64,000 nt of DNA from Dendrophyllia cribrosa (Eukaryota > Cnidaria > Anthozoa > Scleractinia > Dendrophylliidae): contig JAJLRJ010000005.1 in NCBI GenBank assembly GCA_024195265.1, positions 47,796,894-47,860,893 on the forward strand, in the 5' to 3' direction. Every line of letters begins with the position of its first letter. Within the stretch, counting starts at the first letter, position 1. Position numbers and translations under genes: made by a program. The notes beneath the pieces are model-generated. The model searched no databases. It worked only from the letters and a program-made list of their open reading frames with translations, and was not told where the DNA came from. Shown piece by piece: positions 11,804 through 24,300 of this stretch.

Positions 11804-12512
11804 CAGATCGCTTTGGCCGCGCGCTCGATAGAGACACTTTTTGGCGGAAAATTCAAAACTTTCAAGCCGAATAATTTCACAATGGGAAGGATCTTTTTGA
11901 TGAAAACCACAAGTTTAGATAAAGAAAGTAAAGCACTATCAAACCATGGAAATTCTTTTTTTACTTCATATGCACTTTAAATTGAAAGTTCTTTTAAAGA
12001 TTAAGCTAAAACACATTTGCTTTTCTCTATTCATAACATACAAGCTACAAACACATCTTCAAACAAGCAGTAGTGACCTTGCGTCTCCTCGCGGCTGGCG
12101 CTTTTCGCGCGCGTCACAAAATATATCGCAAGCTACATCAGAAAATTTCAATTCGTATGCTCTGTTATGCTCTGAACGTTCAAATACCTTCACGCATTGC
12201 GTATCTATGTTTCTATATGACGTCACTTAACTACAAGTACGGGTGAACCCCTATCGTAAAAGAAATCTTTTCTTTTTATACGAAGCGAAGGATGTAAATG
12301 TAATAGTAGACGTCTATGTGCGGTCTACATATTTAGTTAAATAAAAAATGAATGGAATAGATAAGATAGGCATCTTTAGCTATCTGAAACCGGCGGGTTT
12401 CAAGAGGTTTACAGACGACACCGTTGCCGCTCCGTTTTAACCCTTTACCCAAGAATGTTAAATAACAAATTTCAAGAAAAATCCCAAATTCTATTTTGTA
12501 AAATATTGAAAA

Positions 12513-12875
12513 ACAAATGGTACCATACAAAAGTACTGCTGAAGAGGTTTCATTTGAATGGTCACACCATAGGATTTCATCAACAGACTCAAAAGTTAGA
12601 ACAAATGGTACCATGCAAAAGTACTGCTGAAGAGGTTTCATTTGAATGGTCACACCATAGGATTTGATCCACAGACCCAAAAGTTAGAACAAATGGTACC
12701 ATGCAAAAGTACTGCTGAAGAGGTTTCATTTGAATGGTCACACCATAGGATTTCATCCACAGACTCAAAAGTTAGAACAAATGGTACCATGCAAAAGTAC
12801 TGCTGAAGAGGTTTCATTTGAATGGTCACACCATAGGATTTCATCAACAGACTCAAAAGTTAGAACTGCACCCGG
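12513..12875. repeat. Tandem repeat, unit 88 bp, four copies
   Basis: The block ACAAATGGTACCAT recurs at 12513, 12601, 12689 and 12777, spacing 88 bp, each followed by GTACTGCTGAAGAGG and CACCATAGGATTT. ORFs on both strands here (up to 115 residues) come from the repeat and are not genes. Confidence 0.85.
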
Positions 12876-13860
12876 AGAACTGCACTACATGTCTCCATTA
12901 TTGACTCTGGGAGTGAAAGAGCTAATGGAAGTTTTATTTCTGTTGTTATTAATCCATGTGTTTCCAGTTTAACTGTCTAAAATTTCTTTCGAGAATTGCT
13001 CGATTTCTTTTTCTTGGTGTTATATATCATTTTGTAAATTAGTCTAGGTTTTGTAGCATGATTTTGACCAAAGATGGTCAAAATCCCCGTCACACACTTC
13101 TCAAGTTCTTTAAGTAGTTAATGTTTTGCTGCAGCTGAGCAATTGCAAGCGCTTTTTGAAAGACAATGTCCAGTTTTGTTGAAATAATGCTAACAATTCA
13201 AAGCATCTTATTATTCGTGCTCAACTGAAGAGGATTTTCTTTTCTGAAACGTATAACACAACAACTTTATTTAACGAAAAGAAAAGATTACAATATTTGC
13301 CACGCATCATTTTTAAGCCCACTGTCCACGAGAAGGACCTATATTCAATGACTGTCAAGCAACACCGAAAACTATGTCTATATTCGAAACTATATCCAAA
13401 AACTATCCGAAGATTATTCACCGAAAACGAATTTTGTCCCTCTGTCTACGTTGGCTTTTATGCTAAAACTGACTAGAAAAACCTAAATGCTTTTCTTTTA
13501 ACACTAGAGAGTTGGCACCTTCGACTGGACAATCTTTTTTTTTAGCAAAATGTCAACGCTAGTTCATTAGTCCCTTTGTCCAGACTTATCTGAAGTAGAT
13601 ACGATACAAGTTACACATAACATTAACAAAACATTCCAGCCGGGCAACGCTAGTTCATTAGTCCTTTTGTCCATTTCTCTCCCCTTGATATGACGCAGCA
13701 TATCAACTTGTCTTCACGAAAGAAGGGGAGAATGTCTCTAAGCCCTAAAAGGTCCTCTAAATCGACGTCGATGACATTGTCACCAAAGTTCGTTAACAAG
13801 CGCCTCGCCGTCTCATGTTGTCATCGTCCTGCTTTTGTTCCATTTTCTCCAGACGTTTCC
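12876..13860. other. Non-coding stretch downstream of BEL/Pao fragment
   Basis: No gene is seen. The block CAACGCTAGTTCATTAGTCC occurs twice (about 13553 and 13645). Because it lies just downstream of the minus-strand retrotransposon gene it may belong to that element's 3' untranslated region or LTR, which cannot be delimited. Confidence 0.4.
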
Positions 13861-15500
13861 TCACTGTAACTCCAGCGGACATAGCTTCGAAATGGGTCTG
13901 GTTAACTGGCTTTTCCCCACTTGGACTTTCGCGACTCTTACATGACGATCTTTTCCTTGATATACCTCGACGACCCTTCCTAGAGGCCAATGCCCGCGTG
14001 GTGTGTTGGGCGATATGACTAACACGACATCTCCTGTTTGAAGGTCTCGTTCCTCTTTCAGCCATTTTTTTCTGTTGCTGAGACTTGGGATCCATTCTCT
14101 GAGCCAACGATGCCAGAAATGTCTAACTAGCTCCTGGACTCTTCTCCATCTTTTCTTGAGACTATAGTTAGTCTCGTCTACGGACTCTGGGGCGAATTGG
14201 CCTCCAATTTGACCAATCAGAAAATGGTTTGGTGTCAGTGGTATATCATCTTCAGGGTTTGCTGATTGGTACGTGAGGGGTCTTGAATTCAATAAAGCTT
14301 CTGCCCCTGTGAATGCTGTTGTCAATTCTTCATCTGTTATATCTGCATTGCCCAGTACTGCATTCACAGCCCGCTTTGTAGCTTTAATCATCGTCTCGTG
14401 TACGCCCCCGAAGTGTGGGGCTAGTGGCGGATTGAAGTGCCATACGACTCCCTTGTTTGCTGTTGACTGGGCAATTTTGTTTGGATCCAGCGCCTCAACC
14501 AATTCTTGCAATTCTCTCTCGGCCGCGACAAAGTTCGTGCCATTGTCAGATAACATCTCTCTAGGTAGTCCTCTTCGATTAACCATCCTATAGAAGGCGT
14601 TTAGGAACGAGTCGGTGTCAAGTCCAAAGGCCATCTCAAGGTGAACCGCCCTTGTGGCTAAGCAGGTAAATAAGCACAAATATCGCTTTTGTCTTCGAGT
14701 TCGTCTTCCTTGAATTGTGACGAAAGGTCCCCCAAAATCCACAGCTGTTTGCGCAAAAGGTCGGAGGGATAACCGAAGTCTGATCTGTGGAAGGGGTGCC
14801 ATAATTTGTTTCGCAGCTTTGGCCTTCCGCCTGCGGCACTCGTTGCACTCCTTCTCCCATTCTCGAATTTCTTCTCGTCCTGACACTAACCAGAATCGAG
14901 TCGATAGAACTGCTAGCGTCTGATTCGTTCCACTTGCATGATTTCCCTCTTCGTGAAAGTACTTAACGATCAACTTTGTAACTTGATGCTTGCGAGGAAG
15001 AATTATCGGGAAACGAGCATCATGAGATAGGAACTCTGCATACTTTAGTCGACTGTCACACCTCATCTGACCCTCTTCGTCCAATCGTGGCCGTAAAGCA
15101 AGTATTTTACTGTTCTTCGGTAACTCCTTTTGGCGTTGAAGGGCCAAATACTCTTCAGGAAAGGCTTCTCGTTGGGCACTTCTAATGACATGAACCTCTG
15201 TGTCCTCGATTTCACTTGGCTTTAATTCTCCATTTTGTCTCGCGCGACATCTACAGTTATCCACGAAACGATGGACCCACGCGTGAACTCTCGTAAATCT
15301 TTTCCAATCTGAGAAACGTTTGGGGTTTAAACGCCATGATTGGTCCTCTTGGTTAATAGTAATCATTGCTCGCTCTTCATAACGATCATCGACTTGTTCT
15401 GGTAATTCTGAATTTGACTTCTTTACTTCTACTTTCGCAGCTTCTTGTTCTATGGCTACTTTGTTAACTGGCCACTCCGGTTCCTCTTGCACCAGGAAAT
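13861..15500 (-). CDS. pol: BEL/Pao retrotransposon polyprotein, integrase end
   Basis: The C-terminal about 545 residues of a BEL/Pao-type Pol, reading from the edge of the assembly gap to a stop at 13861. In order it shows a linker, an H2C2 integrase zinc domain (HEEGNH then CNEC), an rve core with the DDE triad (AVDFGGPF, LSDNGTNF, GGVHETMIKA) and the C-terminal DUF5641-type domain (DLQTGDVVLV, RGHWPLGRV). It would insert retrotransposon cDNA in the nucleus. Protease, RT and RNase H would lie further 5', inside or beyond the N gap, where the neighbouring sequence is satellite; the 5' half is therefore missing or misassembled. The visible part has no internal stops, which suggests fairly recent activity. 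Confidence 0.9.
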
Positions 15501-16000
15501 NNNNNNNNNNNNNNNNNNNNNNNNNNNNNNNNNNNNNNNNNNNNNNNNNNNNNNNNNNNNNNNNNNNNNNNNNNNNNNNNNNNNNNNNNNNNNNNNNNNN
15601 NNNNNNNNNNNNNNNNNNNNNNNNNNNNNNNNNNNNNNNNNNNNNNNNNNNNNNNNNNNNNNNNNNNNNNNNNNNNNNNNNNNNNNNNNNNNNNNNNNNN
15701 NNNNNNNNNNNNNNNNNNNNNNNNNNNNNNNNNNNNNNNNNNNNNNNNNNNNNNNNNNNNNNNNNNNNNNNNNNNNNNNNNNNNNNNNNNNNNNNNNNNN
15801 NNNNNNNNNNNNNNNNNNNNNNNNNNNNNNNNNNNNNNNNNNNNNNNNNNNNNNNNNNNNNNNNNNNNNNNNNNNNNNNNNNNNNNNNNNNNNNNNNNNN
15901 NNNNNNNNNNNNNNNNNNNNNNNNNNNNNNNNNNNNNNNNNNNNNNNNNNNNNNNNNNNNNNNNNNNNNNNNNNNNNNNNNNNNNNNNNNNNNNNNNNNN
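15501..16000. other. Assembly gap of 500 N
   Basis: Exactly 500 N separate the retrotransposon fragment from a satellite array. The round size indicates a scaffolding placeholder, so true distance and adjacency are unknown. Confidence 0.98.
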
Positions 16001-18320
16001 ATGCTGCGTTTGCCATCGGGGCTTTGTAGATGCTTGTTGTGACAAGTTTGAGTTTGTTTAGCATGCTGCGTTTGCCATCGGGGCTTTGCAGATGCTTGTT
16101 GTGACAAGTTTGAGTTTGTTTAGCATGCTGCGTTTGCCATCGGGGTTTTGCAAATGCTTTTCGTCACATTTGTTATTATTTAGCATGCTGTGTTTGCCAT
16201 CAGGGCTTTGAAGATGTTTGTTGTGACAAGTTTGAGTTTGTTTAGCATGCTGCATTTGCCATCGGGGTTTTGCAGATGCTTTTTGTCACATTTATTATCA
16301 TTTAGCATGCTGCGTTTGCCATCGGGGCTTTGCGGATGTTTGTTTGTCACATGTTTTATTTGTCTGGCATGCTGTGTTTGCCATCGGGGCTTTGCAGATG
16401 CTTGTTGTGACAAGTTTGAGTTTGTTTAGCATGCTGCGTTTGCCATCTTGGTTTTGCAGAATGAGAGAGAATGATGCTTTTTTGTCACATTTGTTATTAT
16501 TTAGCATGCTGCGTTTGCCATCGGGGTTTTGCAGATGCTTTTTCAGTGTCACATTTGTTATTATTTAGCATGATGTGTTTGCCTTCGGGGTTTTGCAAAC
16601 GCTTGTTGTGACAAGTTTGAGTTTTTTTAGCATGCTGCGTTTGCCATCGGGGTTTTGCAAATGCTTTTCGTCACATTTGTTATTATTTAGCATGCTGCGT
16701 TTGCCATCAGGGCTTTGAAGATGTTTGTTGTGACAAGTTTGAGTTTGTTTAGCATGCTGCGTTTGCCATCGGGGTTTTGCAGATGCTTTTTGTCACATTT
16801 ATTATCATTTGGCATGCTGCGTTTGCCATCGGGGCTTTGCGGATGTTTGTTTGTCACATGTTTTATTTGTCTGGCATGCTGTGTTTGCCATCGGGGCTTT
16901 GCAGATGCTTGTTGTGACAAGTTTGAGTTTGTTTAGCATGCTGCGTTTGCCATCGGGGTTTGCAAATGCCTTTTTGTCACATTTTTTAATTATTTAGCAT
17001 GCTGCATTTGCCTTCAGGGTTTTGCAGATGCTTGTTGTGACAAGTTTGAGTTTGTTTAGCATGCTGCGTTTGCCATCTTGGTTTTGCAGAATGAGAAAGA
17101 ATGATGCTTTTTTGTCACATTATTTTGTTATTATTTAGCATGCTGTGTTTGCCATCGGGGTTTTGCAGATGCTTTTTCAGTGTCACATTTGTTATTATTT
17201 AGCATGATGTGTTTGCCTTCGGGGTTTTGCAAACGCTTGTTGTGACAAGTTTGAGTTTGTTTAGCATGCTGCGTTTGCCATCGGGGTTTTGCAGATGCTT
17301 TTTGTCACATTTGTTATCATTTAGCATGCTGCGTTTGCCATCGGGGCTTTGCGGATGTTTGTTTGTCACATGTTTTATTTGTCTGACATGCTGTGTTTGC
17401 CATCAGGGCTTTGCAGATGCTTGTTGTAACAAGTTTGAGTTTGTTTAGCATGCTGCGTTTGCCATCGGGGTTTGCAGATGCCTTTTTCTCACATTTTTTA
17501 ATTATTTAGCATGCTGCGTTTGCCTTCAGGGTTTTGCAGATGCTTGTTGTGACAAGTTTGAGTTTGTTTAGCATGCTGCATTTGCCATCTTGGTTTTGCA
17601 GAATGAGAGAGAATGATGCTTTTTGTCACATTTTTTAATTATTTAGCATGCCGGTTTGCCATCGGGGCTTTGCTGATGCTTGTTTGTCACATTGTTTAAT
17701 TATTAAGCATGCTGTGTTTGCCACCGCGGCTTTGCAGATGCTTCTTGTGACACGTTTGAGTTTGTCTATACAAACTCTAGCATGCTGCGCTTTGCCATCG
17801 GGGTTTTGCATTTGCCTTTTTGTCACATGTTTTTATTATTTAGCATGTTGTGTTTGCCATCGGGCTTTGCAGATGCTTGTTGTGACGAGTTTGAGCTTGT
17901 TTAGCATGTTGTGCTTCGCCTTTCGGGAGTGCAGATGCTCTTTGGTCACATTTATTATTATTTAGCATGCTGTGTTTGCCATAGAGGCCTGGCAGATGCT
18001 TGTTGTGAGAAGTTTGAGTTTGTTTAGCATGCTGCGCTTTGCCATCGGAGTTTTCCAGATGCTTTTTATCACATTTCTGAATTAGCATGCTGTGTTTGCC
18101 ATCGGGGCTTTGAACACTTTTGTTGTGACAAGTTTGAATTTGTTTAGCATGCTGCGTTTTGTCATCGGGGCCTTGCTTATACTTGTCCTGACATGCTGGA
18201 GTTTGTTTGGAGTGTGTTGCTCTTTGCCATCGGCTTCTTGTTGTTGGTGTTTGCTTAGCATGATGCCTTTCATTGTTGAGTTTTGCAGATGCTTCTTTGT
18301 CACTTGTTCAGGCTTTGTTT
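16001..18320. repeat. Satellite array, 62-bp monomer with higher-order period
   Basis: The core TTTAGCATGCTGCGTTTGCC followed by ATCGGGG recurs about every 60-65 bp for 2.3 kb. Monomers fall into types by their second half: one with GTTGTGACAAGTTTGAG, one with TTTTGTCACATTTGTTATT, one with TGTTTGTCACATGTTTTATT, and one with AGAATGAGAGAGAATGATGC. The same order of types returns after about 507-516 bp (for example the TGTTTGTCACATG type near 16340, 16847 and 17363). Decay increases towards 18300. ORFs on both strands are by-products. Confidence 0.9.
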
Positions 18321-18619
18321 AGCTTGCTGTGCTTTACTTTCGGCGCTTTACATATGCTTCTTTGTTTCACTTTAGTCATACCTTTTTATCTCTTTCTTTT
18401 CTCTCCGATGACAGTCTTGAAGGGAGTCTAATTCCCTACTGGGATTACCGGGGCCAAGGCTGTCATCTCTCAGGCTGTCTTTTATCTTTCCTTATCTTTG
18501 TTTGTGTTACCTTTCAGTCTTCTTTTCACCTTCTCAATGATAAGAATGTTGGCTTAAATCAGTGGGAGATTTCTGAAAATTTTGATCCTACTGCCGTCAT
18601 GGGTTAATAGAACTAGAAG

Positions 18620-19895
18620 TTCCATTCCCGCCCAAGCCTGGGAGATGACAGTTAATGACCATGTATCAGAAGCTTTCGTTTCTGCGGTTCTTTAGGGTGA
18701 CACTCTCACCGATATTAACACCGCAGTCACAGATTCCTTTAAAACATTTGAATTTATGGATGTCCGTCTCCAAAACCTCCAGAGTGTTAGAATTCTAATT
18801 GTCTATCGACCGCCTAACAACATGTCATGTGTCCTGTTTTTTGAAGAATTTTCTAGATTGCTAGAAAAAGTGTTGTCTGAACCTTCTGCTAAGTTAATGA
18901 TTGCAGGTCATCTAAATTTTCATATTGAAACTTTTAATAATGTCCATGCTACGCAGTTTATTGAAATTCTTGAAACTTTTTATCTCAAACAACACGTCTG
19001 TTCTGTTACTCATATAAGTGGTCACACCCTGGATCTGCCGATATTAAGATTAAATGGGCAAATTGTAGGAAACATTAAGATCCATGACCTGGCGATCTCT
19101 GTCCGTCTTGAGGTGCTTTGTAGCTTATTTCTCAAGAAACCTCAATTTAGGAAAAAGGTCGTCAGTTCTCGATGACTGTGCCCCTTAGATATCGACTTCT
19201 TTTTCGAGGATGATCGTATTTCTTCGATAGTCCAGGAACAATCCATGGATTTAGACAGAGCAGTTCATCAGTATGATAACGTTCTTGGAATACTGTTGGA
19301 CAATCATGCTCCTCCGAGAAAGCGTTTGGTGACAATACGACCTGCTGTACCGGAAGTTGCTGCTGAGAAACGGAAAAGTCATCGGCTATGGAGAAAATGG
19401 GGGAAATCTCGGCTACAAAGTGATCGGGAAGCATATCGGTATCAGTGCTTCGTCGTCAACAATTTGATTAATTCTGCAAAATCTACATATTACGCATCAT
19501 TAATTAATAAGAATTCTTCAGATCACGGGGTGCTGTTCAGAATTGTAAATAAGCTTATGCAGAAATGTCACGAGGCGCGATATCCACCTTCTCCTAGCAA
19601 TGCTTTGCTTACTGATTCATTTGCTGACTTTTTCACTGCCAAAGTTGAAAACATTCATGCTGCCCTTGTCCTTGTCCCTGCCCCAAGAAACAGAAATCTA
19701 TTATTAGCTCATGATGATGATCTGCCTGCAAATGCCGTTGAATTAAACAACCTTCACAAGGTCATTCAAGAGGATGTAAATGAATTTGCTTATAACTCTC
19801 TAAGCAAGTCCTGTTGCCTTGATCCTCTTCCGGCATCAGTTCTTAAGGGCTGCTTCCCTGTACTCCTTACTGTTACCAGGATTGTCAATTTGTCA
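18620..19895 (+). pseudogene. LINE 5' part: endonuclease end and linker
   Basis: Fragment of a jockey/CR1-like non-LTR element. At 18756-19175 the second half of an APE-type endonuclease is visible (IVYRPPN; then GHLNFH where active elements have GDFN-like Asp; GHTLDL near the end). After a stop, 19245-19895 encodes the linker before RT (SAKSTYYASLI, FADFFTAKV, DPLPASVLK). The copy is cut by the TTAA element at 19896. A mutated catalytic Asp and broken frame show it is dead. Confidence 0.78.
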
Positions 19896-20699
19896 TTAAG
19901 GTGGCTGAACACAGTTTCACTGTACCTATGCGTCATTCATTGTCATTTTAAAACCACTAACGTCTGGGCGTCCAAAATTGGTGAGGCATATGATTAAGTA
20001 ACAAGCTATATATTTTGATATTTTTGTTGAGCTGTAAGGGTGTTGCCATGGCGACACGGTGGATTGTAAATCAGCCTGCAATATTTCGTTTCGTTTATTT
20101 TCAGAAAATCTAGTAGTTAGATTTTGTCCATCATTTGTCTCCAGTAAACTTGTAAAATATTCACGCGTTAACACTGGCCTCGTGTAATTTTGACAGAGGG
20201 ATCATCCCTAATTTGTGGTTTAATATGTTTGCGTTTTGTAAAATCTCCTCTGTTAGATTTCAAATTTTTGATGGCAGGTGAGTTCGGCATATTTGGAACT
20301 ATTATTGTGCCAAATTTCGTGAAATTCTAACGAGTGGTTCCGTAGAAATCAGAACGTTTCCGAGGAAAGTCGCTAAAACATCCAGTCACAATATTTTTTT
20401 GGTCAACTGCGTATGCGTTGCATTTGACTGGGTTCTTGATCCAAAGACAGAAACGACTAAAAGGGCAGTGTATTTCTTTAATGGTTCTATAAACTATCTA
20501 TTGATTCAACAAACATTTTTACGAGCAACAAATTGTTTGATTTTAAGGCGAAAAACAACACTTTCGCGATCCACGCTGAGCAAATTAAAATGATCGCTGA
20601 ATAGGCGCCACGTTTGTTTTTCTCAAAACTCTGCGCGTGCTGACTCATGTAAGCAGCTGAAATTAAAGAGCGCGCGCAAGCTGTGTTCCGCCACCTTAC
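19896..20699. mobile_element. TTAA-flanked inverted-repeat element, copy 2
   Basis: Second copy of the element at 2544-3348, starting TTAAGGTGGCTGAACACAG and ending GCCACCTTA, with the right TTAA decayed to TTAC. It interrupts the LINE at 18.6-21.8 kb, so it inserted later than that LINE. Confidence 0.78.
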
Positions 20700-21757
20700 C
20701 AACTCGTCAGATGCCTGATGCCTTAAAGAAACCGACCACTGACTTCCAGCAGTTTACGAACTTTCAATATATATCCTTTAAGACTGATTTGCTGTGCTTA
20801 CCTTGAAGAGGTAAAGTTCCGTGTTGAACGCTGTGTCGAGGACATAGACCCTTAGATGTGTAATAACTCTAATTGAAACTTAATCATAAAAAAACCGAAC
20901 TCGTTGTCATTAGCTCCAAATTTCGACATAGACTAGATCTTGAATATGTTCAGGTCGGGGTTGAGTACATGGCCCCTAAGTCGCCTGCACGCAACCTAGG
21001 AGTCATCATGGACAATTGCCTCTGTGTGGAACAACATGCGGAAAAGATATGTAATGAAGCAAATTGCCATCTCAGGAACTTTGCAAAGATTCTCAAAAAT
21101 CTCACTCAGGACTCTGCTGAAATTCTCGTTCACCCTTTCATTGGTTCCAAGCTTGACTATTGTAACTCACTTCTGTATGGCATTCCCTAATATTTAATCT
21201 GTAGATTACAGCGTGTTAAAAATACTGCAGCTCGCATTGTTACGTTAACAAGAAAATATGCTTATATTACCCCAATAATGTTTAAGCTAGTACATTGGCT
21301 GCTTGTAAATTCGGTATTATTTTTAAGCTACTGTTATTAGTTCATAAAGCACTTCATAGCAAAGCACCGTCTTACATTTCTAGTCTGCTGAGTTATCGAA
21401 GGTTCTCTAGGTCATTACGTTCCAATGTCCAAGAACTGCTCACAGTGCCACTGGCTAAACTTTAGACTTGTGGAGACCGGGCGTTCAGCGCTGCTGCGCC
21501 AACTAGAAGACTATGGAATGATTTGCCTCTTAGCCTTAGAAAATCCCCATCGGTAGCTATTTTTAAGAATTTTAAAACTTTTCTTTTTAAAGAAGCTTAT
21601 GAATTTAACCTTTATTTTTAGTACAATTATTTTATTTTATTTCTCTAACATGTATTAATATTTTTCGGAACTGTAAATGTATTTTTACATTTTAGTTTTT
21701 ACCTTAGCTTAATGATTGTAAAGCGCTATGGAAGACTAGCTGAATAACGCTATGTAA

Positions 21758-21793
<36 letters not shown>
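20700..21793 (+). pseudogene. LINE 3' part: RT thumb, tail and (ATT)n end
   Basis: Continuation of the LINE after the inserted element. The piece at 20873-21190 has the end of RT (KTELVVISSKF, NLGVIMDN, KLDYCNSLLYGIP); 21191-21600 continues in broken frames with the LQRVKNTAARIV pattern. The element ends in (ATT)n at about 21758-21793, the usual 3' repeat of this LINE type. The RT catalytic core with its Asp pair is missing between the two halves, so there was also an internal deletion. Confidence 0.75.
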
Positions 21794-21989
21794 TCCATGT
21801 TGGGCTTTCGTGACCCAGGGCGCTTCGTTGCCGGAGAGCTTCACCGTCATTTCGAATCCTGGTCTCGTAGTGCCTCTTCACATTTTCGTTTTGGGTTTTG
21901 GGTTTGGGTGTTTAGTTTTGGGGGTTTTTGTTTAGTTTTGGGGGTATTTCGGAGGTGTATATCTGCGACATTGCTTGATGGCTTGTTAA

Positions 21990-22320
21990 GACAGCTGACC
22001 CCAATCTAAATCCGCATAAGCACGAGGGAGAGCACTGCAAATAGATTACTATTTGTAGCGGTCGCCCTTAAAGCGTATATAAGGATTTAGATCACTCTAC
22101 TCACCCTCTTTTCGCGCCAGTCTGGCGGTTCAGTCCGCCGCGGTTTGTTCGTCCTTTTATGTCCTCATCTCTCTCTCTGCTTTCCTCGCTGTCGACTTTG
22201 GGTTCGATTTTTTCCCCGCCCTCCCAACCCATCTGCTACTCACTTGTCTGCCTAAAGCGACAGCTGACCCCAATCTAAATCCGCATAAGCACGAGGGAGA
22301 GCACTGCAAATAGATTACTA
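21990..22320. repeat. 62-bp direct repeats flanking a TATA-containing segment
   Basis: A 62-bp block starting GACAGCTGACCCCAATC and ending ATAGATTACTA occurs at 21990-22051 and 22259-22320 without visible differences, separated by 207 bp. The spacer has GCGTATATAAGGA (TATA-like) and a pyrimidine-rich tract. This could be a small terminal-repeat retrotransposon derivative or a tandem duplication. Nothing else is supported in 21794-23004. Confidence 0.5.
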
Positions 22321-23004
22321 ATGGACGACAAGCTCTACAAACGAAAGGGAAAACTCCTGGAGCGAACTGTGCACTGAAACAACGAGAAAACGTGCGAAAA
22401 ATAATGCGAAACGATTGTAAATATTTCGGAAGCTACGTCGTCGAAAGTAAACTAAGCAACGTGCACTGAAGGAAAATACAAAAGGAAAACACTTTCTTAC
22501 TTCGTGCGAGGGGAGAAGGGAGAACTCTCAAAGAACTTGGAAATCAGTTGTTATTGAGATCTAACAAAATTTTTGGGGAAGGAAGGATTGTCACTAAACT
22601 TATTTTACCTCAAGACTTAAGACAAGTAGCTTTATTTGCATGACCATAAATACAAGCGAAAGCACACAACTTTACTATAAAACTCAGGCCCGTAGGAACG
22701 AATTTGAAAGTGAGAGGGCACGATCGACTGTTGTCGGCCGAGACCCCTTCTCTACCCCCACCCCCATGCCAAATCTTGAAAGACAAAATACGCTCTTATG
22801 CAGACTGGGGCATTTATTAAACACGTTTTGATACAGTAATTGCTATTTAAGGCTATCTTCAAGCAATTTTTCACCTGCATTGCAGCAAAAAAAATATGAA
22901 CTGCTACCTGTATAATACAGATATTATAGACAGGCTGTCCCAGACGATAGACCATAGTTGTAAATATAGTGTTTTCCATCACTACTAATTAACTAGCTAA
23001 ATGT

Positions 23005-24300
23005 TCAGGGTAGGTCGGCTTCTGAGAAGTGTTCAAATTTTGACAACCTGTGAGAGTTTCCAGTGACAAAGTCGTTTGCAACATCAATTAGATTTGAGTT
23101 GTCCGCGTCTTCCTTGTATGCTGACATCAGCATGAGGTTGTTCATCCTTTTTTGCGTCATGGTAGACCTAAGGTAATTCTTGATTCTTCTTAAGGCACTG
23201 AAAGACCTTTCACTCAAAGCATTTGTGGCAGGCATAACTAATATCAGTTTCAGAACTGTTGTGACCTCACTGAATAAAGCAGGTCCATTTACATTAAGAA
23301 AGTCTATTATGGATGACACAGAGGCTATGGAACTTTCTTGAGCATGCAGTTTCAAAATAGTAAGCTGCGTTTCAAAAAGTTCCCTGTTTATGTCTGAACG
23401 ATAAAAGTTGCAGACTGATGATAGTTCACTTGAGAAATCTTCTCCTGAAGCTGCCTTGAGAAGTAAGTTTTCAAGATTCGTATAGATTTTATACCCTGGT
23501 TGGTCAAATCTTGATTTGATCCCGTTCACTAACAGGTCCAAGGCTTCAAAATATATACATCTGTAATAGTCTTGTTCATTTTTGGGAAAATGTGCGCCGG
23601 ATTGTCCTCCATCTAAACGTTTTGGTGGCTGCCTCCTTCTTGGAAGTTGAGGTTTGCTAACATCTAGTTCCTTTCCTTTCAAATTCACCTTCTCCCAAAA
23701 AAGGCCAAATGCTGCATCATTCCGTAATGTTTCCAGGGTTTTAACAGTAAGTGCTGCCATCTTCTGGCCATCCGCAAGAGAAACCTGTGGACTTTGTAAA
23801 GCCTTGCTAAGGTTGTCACTGTGTCGCAGGAGGCACTCGCCAAGCATTGCTCCAAACAGAAAGTCAAATTTTCTCATAAACAGAGAAACACCTCTTATCC
23901 TACTTCGCATTTCAGTATCCTTTACATACTCAAGAGCTTCATCCCAAACTGTCAAGAGAGTGCTAAAATTTGAGAATGAAGAGAATCCGCTTTAACTGTC
24001 CATCTGGTCGGACATAGAACTCTCACTCCCTGAGAGTCAAAGTCTTTAATGCTTTGGAAAAGAGCATCACGGCGAGGTGATTCTTTTATAAGTAAAGAGA
24101 TTTGTTTTGAAACATCCAGCGCATCTTGCAACAATGAACAGCGTTAATAAGCGTATCTGAACATGCAAGATTTAGTGCATGCCCATAGCAATGTGTATAC
24201 ACGGCTCTCGGTTCCAGTGAACGAATCTTAACAGCCACACCACACCACACCACACCACACCACACCATTCCTGGACCCGGCCATGACAGCAGCCATATCA
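23005..24300 (-). pseudogene. hAT-type transposase remnant
   Basis: Minus-strand remains of a hAT transposase of the ZMYM/TTF-like class. The largest open piece (23955-23005, 316 residues) ends in the hAT dimerisation region with PATNALSERSFSALRRIK and a conserved tail. Upstream pieces in other frames carry EPRAVYTHCYGHALNLAC (24230-24160) and VLCPTRWTVKADSLHS (24030-23960), so at least two frame breaks are present. At 24237-24268 a GTGTG repeat has replaced normal coding sequence. The 5' half is gone. It is inactive and no TIRs are recognised. Confidence 0.85.

Noticed and set aside
12333..12972. ORFs of 68-115 residues on both strands
   Set aside because: Produced by the 88-bp tandem repeat.
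16058..18303. Many ORFs on both strands of 60-105 residues
   Set aside because: They arise from the satellite monomer and have no start, splice or composition support.
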